A stretch of 23,416 bases of DNA. It comes from an uncultured Alphaproteobacteria bacterium (GTDB lineage Bacteria > Pseudomonadota > Alphaproteobacteria > CAAGCB01 > CAG-977). The position numbers and the translations under genes were made by a program. Positions 14,671-22,200 of the stretch are shown here, piece after piece. Numbering within the stretch: the stretch's first letter is position 1; the number at the start of each line of letters is the position of its first letter. The DNA lies in assembly GCA_934277945.1 (NCBI GenBank), contig CAKQWA010000017.1, positions 1 to 23,416 on the forward strand, written 5' to 3'. The notes below the pieces were generated by a model that was given only the letters and a program-made list of their open reading frames with translations, was not told where the DNA came from and did not search any database.

Positions 14671-16424
14671 TTCTGTCTTGCTTTAAAACGGCGGCGAATC
14701 GAACGCTGCTGGATGATTGCCAGAATGTTGCTCCACGCCCAGTAGATGACCAGACCGGACGCCAGATTGCCCAGCAGGAACGTCATGAAAACCGGCATGA
14801 AAGCGATGACGCGCGCTTGCGTTTTGTCGGCGGGCGCGGGGCTCATCTTTTGTTGCAGCCACATCGTCAAGCCCATAATCAAGGGCCACACGCCGATGTT
14901 CAGCATATCCGGAATGGGCCAGTTGACCAAGCCGAACAGCGTGAACACGGACGACGGATCGGGCGCGGACAGGTCGTGAATCCACCAATAGAACGGCGCC
15001 TGACGCAAATCCAGCGAAATGTACAGCACTTTATACAGCGAGAAAAAGACCGGAATTTGAATCAGCATCGGCAGACAGCCCGACGCGGGATTGACCTGTT
15101 CGCGCTTGTACAAGTCCATAATCTGCTGGTTCAGCGTGACTTTGTCTTCGCCGTATTTTTGCTGCAATTCGTTGATTTTCGGACCCAGCACTTTCATTTT
15201 TTCCATGTTGACGAACGATTTGTTCGCGATCGGATACATGACCAAGCGCAACAGGAACGCGAAGAACAAAATTGCCAAGCCCATGTTGCCGAAGAATCCG
15301 TAGAAAAAGCGCAGAATGTAGAAGAACGGCTTTGTCAGGAAGTAATACCACCCGAAATCGACCGTCAAATCGAAACGCTTGATGTTCAGGTCTTTTTCGT
15401 AAGCGTCGATCAGGCTTAATTCTTTCGCGCCCGCGAACATATGCGTGGAAACGTGGACGGCTTCGCCCGCTTCGATTCTCTTGGGCGGCATCAAAAAGTC
15501 CGTCTGATAGTGCTTGCCCGCCGCCGTGTCGTTTTCGGTGAATTTGACGAACACGTTGCCCGCGTCCTGCTCGAACGCCAGCACCGCCATCCAGTATTTG
15601 TCGGTAATGCCCGCCCAGCCGCCTGTCGTCGAGAAGCTGACCAGTCTTTCCTTGTCCATTTTGGCGTAATTGTATTCTTTCAGCGAATTGTCCAAATAGC
15701 CGACCATGCCTTCCAAAACGGCGCCTTTTGTCGCTTCGGGGACGTTCGTGCGTCCGACCAGACCGTAATTGAACAGCGTGACGGCTTCTTTGGAGTTGTT
15801 TTCCACGCGGTCGGTGACGGTGAACATATAGTTGTCGTCAACCGCGATTTGACGGATGAATTTCAAGCCTTTCGCGTTTTCCCAACTCAACGTGACGGGT
15901 TTTGCGGGGGTCAGTTCGGTGTCCGAGGTTTTCCAAACGGTCTGCGCGGTCGGCAGTTCAAGGGAATCGTTCGAGGTCCAGCCGAATTCCGCGAAATAGG
16001 GATATTCCGTGCCGGAGGGCGAAAACAGGCGGATGAACGGGCTGTCCGCTTCCAGCGTTTCACGGTATTTAATCAGGGAAAGATTGTCGAAGCGCGCGCC
16101 TTTCAAACGGATGGAGCCGGACAGCGACGGCGTTTTGACGGCGATGTGATCCGATTCGTTGACAATGTCGTCGACCGATTGCGTCACCTGCGGGATTTTG
16201 TCCGCCTGCGCCTGCTGGGAAGCGGCGGAGGATTGCGCCAGCACGGACGGCGTGAAAGCCGCTTCGCCGTTTTTGGACGCTTTCACCTGCGCCGTTTGAG
16301 CCGGAGCGGGAACGTTCGCGGGCGCTTTGGGCGCGGGGAACAGCGTGTCGACGGCGTACAGGAAAACCGCTGACACAACGACGGCGAGAATAAAATTTCG
16401 GATTTCGGACTTGTTTTTTTCCAT
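14667..16424 (-). CDS. yidC: Membrane protein insertase YidC
   Basis: The 585-aa protein is of typical Gram-negative YidC length. It inserts and folds inner-membrane proteins, alone or with SecYEG. It has an N-terminal membrane anchor (about 9-28), a Pro/Ala/Gln-rich linker, and a large periplasmic beta-domain to about 350. The conserved insertase core contains GNMGLAILFFAFLLRLVMYP with the groove arginine near 393, then NPASGCLPMLIQIPVFFSLY, and the last helices with NLASGLVIYWAWSNILAIIQQ. A basic C-terminal tail (RRRFKARQK) may contact the ribosome. The ATG follows TTGGAAAG. It lies 32 bp after yidD and overlaps engB, forming one block. Confidence 0.98.
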   Translation of the reverse strand: MEKNKSEIRNFILAVVVSAVFLYAVDTLFPAPKAPANVPAPAQTAQVKASKNGEAAFTPSVLAQSSAASQQAQADKIPQVTQSVDDIVNESDHIAVKTPSLSGSIRLKGARFDNLSLIKYRETLEADSPFIRLFSPSGTEYPYFAEFGWTSNDSLELPTAQTVWKTSDTELTPAKPVTLSWENAKGLKFIRQIAVDDNYMFTVTDRVENNSKEAVTLFNYGLVGRTNVPEATKGAVLEGMVGYLDNSLKEYNYAKMDKERLVSFSTTGGWAGITDKYWMAVLAFEQDAGNVFVKFTENDTAAGKHYQTDFLMPPKRIEAGEAVHVSTHMFAGAKELSLIDAYEKDLNIKRFDLTVDFGWYYFLTKPFFYILRFFYGFFGNMGLAILFFAFLLRLVMYPIANKSFVNMEKMKVLGPKINELQQKYGEDKVTLNQQIMDLYKREQVNPASGCLPMLIQIPVFFSLYKVLYISLDLRQAPFYWWIHDLSAPDPSSVFTLFGLVNWPIPDMLNIGVWPLIMGLTMWLQQKMSPAPADKTQARVIAFMPVFMTFLLGNLASGLVIYWAWSNILAIIQQRSIRRRFKARQK

Positions 16425-16456
16425 TGTTCAATCTTTCCAAATTCAATTTTGAACGG

Positions 16457-17080
16457 TCAGGGGACGGGATCTTCGCCGCCGTCGCTCCACGGATTGCACC
16501 TGACAATCCTTTTCAGCGTCAGCCAGCTTCCCTTGACCGCCCCGTATTTTTCCACCGCTTGCAGCCCGTATTGCGAACACGAGGGCGTAAAGCGGCAGCT
16601 TTTTGGCAAATGCGACGATATATTATCTTGATAAAACAGGATAATCCAGCGTAAAAAGCGCACGGCGGGATTAAACTGCGTTCGTTTTTGTGCTTCGGCA
16701 ATGTGATCTTCGGCGGTCAAAGGGATGTGCACGGGCGTGTACGCCTTATCAGCCGCAAGGGAGCCGAAAACGCAAAGAATGACGAATCCGCACAAAATCA
16801 GGGCTTTTTTGTAAAAACGGAGGCGTTCGTCTTGCGTCAGGGCGGGCGGCACGGGATCGTAGCCCGATCCCCCGAACGGCGAACAGCGCAACAACCGCTT
16901 GAATGTCAGCCACGCGCCGTAAATCGCACCGTGCGTTTCCAGCGCGTCCAAAGCGTATTGCGAACACGACGGCGTGTAGCGGCAACAGTTTTTCGGCAGA
17001 CAGGGGGAGATCAATTTGCGGTAAAAAAGCACGCCGCCCTTTAAAAACAGCGCCGCCAAAGACATCTTACGCGCGCTCAT
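16457..17080 (-). CDS. yidD: Tandem-duplicated YidD membrane insertion efficiency factor
   Basis: YidD is normally a single domain of about 70-85 residues that helps YidC insert proteins. This protein has 207 residues and contains the domain twice. Copy 1 (about 13-79) has FYRKLISPCLPKNCCRYTPS, SCSQYALDALETHGA and ending GSGYDPVP. Copy 2 (about 141-207) has FYQDNISSHLPKSCRFTPS, SCSQYGLQAVEKYGA and ending GGEDPVP. The linker holds a hydrophobic segment (91-109, KKALILCGFVILCVFGSLA) that could cross the membrane. Two copies flanking a membrane helix would place them on opposite sides unless a re-entrant segment or both amphipathic regions restore topology. The gene overlaps rnpA by 14 bp and precedes yidC, the expected context. 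Confidence 0.95.
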   Translation of the reverse strand: MSARKMSLAALFLKGGVLFYRKLISPCLPKNCCRYTPSCSQYALDALETHGAIYGAWLTFKRLLRCSPFGGSGYDPVPPALTQDERLRFYKKALILCGFVILCVFGSLAADKAYTPVHIPLTAEDHIAEAQKRTQFNPAVRFLRWIILFYQDNISSHLPKSCRFTPSCSQYGLQAVEKYGAVKGSWLTLKRIVRCNPWSDGGEDPVP

Positions 17081-17465
17081 CGGCGTTTTCCCGTACTGTT
17101 GCCAAATCGGAACGCAAACGTTTCAGCGCGGCGGCGGCGTCTGCACGCAAGGATTCAAAATCGGCGTCCGGCGTTGCGGCGCGCGCGATGAAATTGTAAT
17201 CGGCGCCGGCGACGGCGTATTGCGGCAGGATTTCGGCGCACAAAGCGCGCAAGCGGCGTTTGGAGCGGTTGCGCACGACGGCGTGACCGATTTTTTTCGT
17301 TGCGGTGAAGCCGACTCGGACGGCGTCGCCGTATTTCGCCTTTTCATCGTCTGGACGCAAAATCGCCTGCACGACAAGACCGGATTTTGCAACATACCTT
17401 CCTTTTGTGAAAAGGCGTACAAAATCCGGTCTTTTCTTTATTGTCATAAATGAACCGACCGTCAT
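17067..17465 (-). CDS. rnpA: Ribonuclease P protein component
   Basis: The 132-aa protein is the protein subunit of RNase P, which with the M1 RNA removes 5' leaders from precursor tRNAs. KKRPDFVRLFTKGRYVAKSG near the N-terminus, GFTATKKIGHAVVRNRSKRR in the middle and the RNR signature (65-73) are characteristic. The C-terminal part is Ala/Arg-rich. An internal ATG at 17447 (MTIKKRPDF) is an equally good start. Neither has a strong ribosome site. It lies 29 bp after rpmH and overlaps yidD. Confidence 0.96.
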   Translation of the reverse strand: MTVGSFMTIKKRPDFVRLFTKGRYVAKSGLVVQAILRPDDEKAKYGDAVRVGFTATKKIGHAVVRNRSKRRLRALCAEILPQYAVAGADYNFIARAATPDADFESLRADAAAALKRLRSDLATVRENADERA

Positions 17466-17494
17466 TTTCCCGACAGCATTAAAAGCGGGGAAAA

Positions 17495-17632
17495 TCAGTC
17501 GTTAGCCAGACGCTTGCGACCTTTGCGGCGGCGGTTGTTCAGAACTTTGCGGCCGCCCAGCGTCGCCATGCGGGCGCGGAATCCGTGTCTGCGGGCGCGA
17601 ACCAGTTTGCTGGGTTGAAATGTGCGTTTCAT
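17495..17632 (-). CDS. rpmH: 50S ribosomal protein L34
   Basis: This frame encodes 45 residues beginning MKRTFQPSKLVRARRHGFRA and continuing MATLGGRKVLNNRRRKGR, the highly conserved L34 sequence of the large ribosomal subunit. The ATG follows ATGGAGAAATCCC. A near-consensus promoter lies about 40 bp upstream, and the gene heads the rpmH-rnpA-yidD-yidC-engB block. A longer open frame overlapping it in another register (to 17726) is not coding. Confidence 0.98.
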   Translation of the reverse strand: MKRTFQPSKLVRARRHGFRARMATLGGRKVLNNRRRKGRKRLAND

Positions 17633-17672
17633 GGGATTTCTCCATACTTAACCAAAAGAATTTTGAGTTGTT

Positions 17673-17701
17673 CTTATACGATAGTTTTGTGTGCGAGTCA
17701 A
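17673..17701 (-). promoter_or_regulatory. Promoter of rpmH operon
   Basis: On the minus strand, TTGACT (17696-17701) and TATAAG (17673-17678) are separated by exactly 17 bp, and the expected start point is about 35 bp before the rpmH ATG. This is the likely main promoter for rpmH, rnpA, yidD, yidC and engB. Confidence 0.85.
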
Positions 17702-17710
17702 GGCGCGGAT

Positions 17711-18484
17711 TTACTTTTTTTGCCATATCGCGTTTAAAAATCCGAAAACGGCGGGCGCGACCTTGTGTTCCAGTCCGAAGTGCGCGGAATCCGTTTGAAA
17801 GCGCGACACGGGCAAGCCCTGTCTTTCAAGCATATTCTGCGAAAAATCGTTCAGTTCCGGCGGAAAGAATTCGTCTTGATTGCCGATTGTCAGCAATACG
17901 GGGATTTTCGGCAGACGCAGGGGATTGAGCAATCGTTCGGGCTTGACGATGCCCGCGCCGATGATGACCAGCGCGCCGATATGATTTTGCGCGGCGTTGA
18001 TTTCGGGGCGGAACAGCGTCATTTCAAACGCGGTCATGCCGCCCTGCGAAATGCCGGCGACGGCGCAATCGGCGAGTTTGACGCCGAATTCGTCCGCCGT
18101 TGCGACAATGAGGCGGTTGAGAATCCCCGCCGTGAAATGCACGCGCGGCTGCATTTGCGCAATCAGACTTTGCTGCAACGCGTCCGCTTCCTGCGTGAAT
18201 CCGCCGAGCGCGCGGGGATTGTTCCTGTCGTCCAGTTCAAACCATTGGCGATGATGCGGATCGTTCAGCGCGGGCACTTGCGTCAGACCGTTGATTAAAA
18301 CGACGCGGGCGAACGGCACGTTTTCGGCGATTTTCTTGGCGAAATCCAGATTCGACTCGACGTCGCCCATGTAGCCGTGCAAAAGAAAGACAAGTTTTTC
18401 GGGAGCGTCGGACGCGGAAACGTACACGCCGTCCAGCGCGCCTTTTTTAAAGGGAACGATGCGAAAATCGCCTGAATTTTCCAT
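17711..18484 (-). CDS. Alpha/beta hydrolase, carboxylesterase/phospholipase family
   Basis: The 257-aa protein is of the Abhydrolase_2 (carboxylesterase/lysophospholipase-like) type and probably hydrolyses a carboxyl ester. Visible motifs are the oxyanion-side LLHGYMGD (34-41), the nucleophile elbow GISQGG with Ser146, the acid Asp204 in GNQDEFFPP, and the base His235 in DSAHFG. There is no signal peptide, so it is cytoplasmic. The ATG at 18484 follows GAAAGGC. The open frame continues upstream to 18691, but that part runs through the tRNA-Lys gene and is not coding. The 3' end lies 10 bp from the rpmH promoter. The exact substrate cannot be told from the sequence. Confidence 0.9.
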   Translation of the reverse strand: MENSGDFRIVPFKKGALDGVYVSASDAPEKLVFLLHGYMGDVESNLDFAKKIAENVPFARVVLINGLTQVPALNDPHHRQWFELDDRNNPRALGGFTQEADALQQSLIAQMQPRVHFTAGILNRLIVATADEFGVKLADCAVAGISQGGMTAFEMTLFRPEINAAQNHIGALVIIGAGIVKPERLLNPLRLPKIPVLLTIGNQDEFFPPELNDFSQNMLERQGLPVSRFQTDSAHFGLEHKVAPAVFGFLNAIWQKK

Positions 18485-18532
18485 GATAAAGCCTTTCGGA
18501 ATAAAAAATTCGATGAAAATTAAAATATATTC

Positions 18533-18561
18533 TTGCAAAAAAGCGGACAAGAGGCTATAAG
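18533..18561 (+). promoter_or_regulatory. Promoter of tRNA-Lys
   Basis: TTGCAA (18533-18538) and TATAAG (18556-18561), with a 17-bp spacer, lie just upstream of the tRNA start at 18575. Confidence 0.75.
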
Positions 18562-18574
18562 ATTTTTTGTTTTT

Positions 18575-18650
<76 letters not shown>

Positions 18651-18655
18651 AAAAC

Positions 18656-18678
18656 AACCTCCGCCGCGGAGGTTTTTC
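18656..18678 (+). terminator. Terminator after tRNA-Lys
   Basis: AACCTCCG and CGGAGGTT form an 8-bp stem with a 3-nt loop followed by a T run, right after the tRNA. Confidence 0.85.
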
Positions 18679-18706
18679 TTTGTGAAATCAAGGTTTTGCA
18701 GGGATT

Positions 18707-18799
<93 letters not shown>

Positions 18800-18802
18800 A
18801 AC

Positions 18803-18829
18803 GCCCCGAGTCGTCGGGGCTTTATTTTT
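18803..18829 (+). terminator. Terminator after tRNA-Ser
   Basis: GCCCCGA pairs with TCGGGGC across a 4-nt loop and is followed by the T-rich TTTATTTTT. Confidence 0.9.
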
Positions 18830-19192
18830 GCGCGGTTTTAAACGCGATTTTAAGCACCGGCGGGTGTTTCCCCCAGAAAGCGCAAACCGCGATGCGTTTT
18901 ATTGAGTCTTTTTGCCTTACATCCAAATCGCACGCCGCGTTTTTTCTTGCCGCGTTTTTTGCCGGAAGTGTCCAAACATTGCGGCTCGGCGGCGGAAAAG
19001 GGCAATGTTTTATGGACTGCGCGGCGTTCTTTTTTCGCGGATGTCCGGCGTTTTGCATCTTTCAGGCGGTGTGCGGAAACTCTCTTTCGACATTTGCGAA
19101 ATCGGGCATCTTTTTTGTCACAATTTTGAAATTTTATAGAAATTTAATATTCGTTGGTATATGTTGTTATTGTAGTGTCGCTTTTCAAAAGG
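18830..19192. other. Spacer between tRNA-Ser and the surface-protein gene
   Basis: About 360 bp without a supported gene. The left part is GC-rich with short chance frames. The right part (19115-19180) is AT-rich, with boxes such as TTGAAA, TATAGA and TATATG. It presumably holds the surface-protein promoter, but no pair has a convincing spacing. Confidence 0.5.
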
Positions 19193-19201
19193 ATGTCCGC
19201 T

Positions 19202-22200
19202 ATGCAGAACATCGCCTTGTTGAAGAAGTCTTTGTATATTGCGTTGACGCTTTCGGGCGCGTTGCCGTTTGATGCGCGCGCGGCGCAAAATTGCACGAAA
19301 ACGACGGATGCGCAAACCGGCATTGTGACAACGACGTGCGCATTGACGGAAAACGTCGACGCGTTCGCCGACCGTTTTAAAAACGATGCGCCGGAAAACG
19401 CGAACGCCGAAAACCTCACCCTTGTTTTAAACAAAGATATTGAAATTTCCATGCCGGAAAACGCCGCCGCTTTGACGGAAAGCGTCGTCAACGCCGGCAG
19501 GGACGCCGCCGTGAACGGCGGTTTTTTGAGTGTTGACGCGGCAAACGGCGGCGATTACACGCTGACGGTGAAAAACATTAAAAGCGCAAGTTCCGCTTCG
19601 AATTATACGGACGCGATCGTTTTTTCCGGCTACGGCGGCGCGGCGATCAACGTCAATTTCGTCATGGAAAACAACGACGCTTCTTCGTCCGGCGCGGGCA
19701 CGGTGTTCGCCGCGCTGGGAAACGCGGTTTTTAACGGCACGACGGCTTTTAAGGACAACAAAAGCGGATTGCTTTTTTTCGCCGCCGGCGACACGGATTT
19801 CAATTCCGTCAAGTATGCGAACGCGGTCGACGCGGGCGAGGCGTTGACCGATTACGCCAAGCGTCAATACGACAACCGTTTTGAAAACAACGCGGCGACA
19901 ATCCCTACGGGCGTTTTTTCCGTCAACGGCGGCAAAAAAATTTCTTTCGCGGGGCGCACGCTGTTTAAAGACAACACGCTTGCCACCAACGGCGAGTCGT
20001 TTTTAACGGCGATTTTGCTGGCGCAGGTCGACGGCTCTTTTTCCATGGCGCGCACGGATTTTGTCGGCAACAGGATAACGGCGGACAATATAACGGATGA
20101 AGCGGAAGGGTACGGCGTTGTTCATTCGGGCGCGTTAAGCGGGAATTTTACCGGAGAAACGACGTTTCAAGACAACGTTTTTCACATTAAAACCGCGACG
20201 AACGGCGGCGCTGTGTACGGCGGCGCGATGGCGAACGCGCGGTCGCTGAATTTTGCAAACGCGACATTTACGGGCAATAAAATCACGGCGGATAATGTCC
20301 GCGGTGCATTCAAGGCGCTCGGCGGAGCGTATGCCGCGCTGGAATCGTCGGAAAACGTTTTCGGTCAAGACGCGGTTTTTGAAAACAATCAAATCGACGT
20401 CAACACGGGCGATGCGCTGGGCGGCGGTCTGTACGCGGCGGAAAATTCGACGACGGTGTTTGACGCGAGCGCGACGTTTAAAAACAATTCCGTCAAAACG
20501 GCGTCGTTCGGGCGTGCCGACGGCGGCGGATTATACGCGGCGAACAGCGCGTCCGTGACGTTCAACGGTTCGACGCGTTTTGAAGAAAACTCGGCGGACG
20601 CGGGCGGGGCGATTGCCGCGTTCGGCAAATTGGAATTCAACAAAACGAACGCCGGGGGCGCATACGACAACATATTTTTGAACAATCGGGCGACGGGGCA
20701 GGGCGGCGCGATTTACGGCGGCGGTCTGATTGCGTCCGAAGGCAAACTGGAATTGTTCGTCATTAAAGGCGGGACGCTGTTTGACGGCAACACGGTTTTA
20801 AAAGAATCTTACGATTCGCAACTTATGGGCGGCGCCGTCGGGTTGCTCGGTCTTGCACTGGACGTGCAATTCGGCTCAAAGACGGTTTTTCAAAACAACG
20901 CGATCGAGCGAACCGTCGCGGCTGGCACCGACGCGTCGATTTGGGGCGGCGCGCTGGCTTCCTTTACCAAATCGACGACGTTCAACGGTTACGCCGAATT
21001 TACGGACAATAAAATCACGGCGGATTGGGAAGAAAGAGCGTTCGGCGGGGCGGCGTTCGGCACGGTCGGGGATTGGACGTTCAAAGGCTCGGCGATATTC
21101 GATTCAAACGCTATATCCGTCGGCGGTATGCAGCAAAACGGTCTTGTCGGCGGGGGCGCGCTGGCGTTTGCGGGCGGCACGCACAAGTTTGAAAAAGGCA
21201 ATGATCCGAAAAATGAAAACACCGTTTTATTCAAAAACAACGAAATCAGCATGGATTTGGCGAAAAATTCCGGCAGTTCTCTGACGGGCGGCGCGCTGAT
21301 CGCGGAAACGGGCGCGAGCGTGACGTTCGAGGGCAAAACCGACTTTATCGGCAATAAAATCACCATAAAAAACTATGACGATAACACCGGATACATTGCC
21401 GACGCGTACGGCGGCGCGATTTACGCGGGGAACGGGTCGTTAAGCGGTTCGGTCAGCGAAAGCGGGTCGAAAATTGTTTTCAACGACGCGGTGTCGTTCA
21501 ACAATAACGGCATTTCGACGGTCGTCAGCGGCAACCTGTTCGGCGGCGCGGTTTCCGTTTCCGACAGTTCCACCATTGAATTCAACGGCACGGCGGCGTT
21601 TTACAACAACAGCGTTAGCGCTTTCTCTAAGGGCTTGGTCGCTCTGGGCGGCGCAATGAATTCCGACGGCGCGGCGACGAATTTTAAAAAGGGCGCGACG
21701 TTCGTCGGCAATAAAATTTCCGTCAACATGGGGGAGGTGGCTTACGGCGGCGCGGTGTACGCGGAAACGGGCGCGACGTTCGGCAGAGGGACAGCGCAGG
21801 GCGAAAACTACGAAACGCGGTTCATAAACAATACCATAGAAGTCGGAACGGTCATGGAGGAAATCAACGCGCTGGGCGGCGGTGCTTTGGGTGCGGCGGA
21901 TTTTCTGACTTTTGCGGGCGCGTCAACGTTCGACGGCAACAAAATCATCCTGCGCGACGCGGAAGACGGCGCGTCCGAAATATACGCGTACGGCGGGGCG
22001 ATTTACAACACGATCAACACGGCGGCGACCACAACGACGTTCGGCGGTAAGGCGACGTTTGCAAACAACACCGTGGAAGTCGGCGGCAAAGCGGACGCGG
22101 ACGGCAAGGCGACCGCGGCGGGCGGCGCGATGTTTATCACTTCGGAGGTGGGCATAACCGTCGGCGGCGCGTCCCTTTCCTTTGCGCAAGGGGCGGAATT

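Noticed and set aside
17502..17726. 74-codon minus-strand frame over rpmH
   Set aside because: It is out of register with the L34 sequence and shows only scrambled composition.
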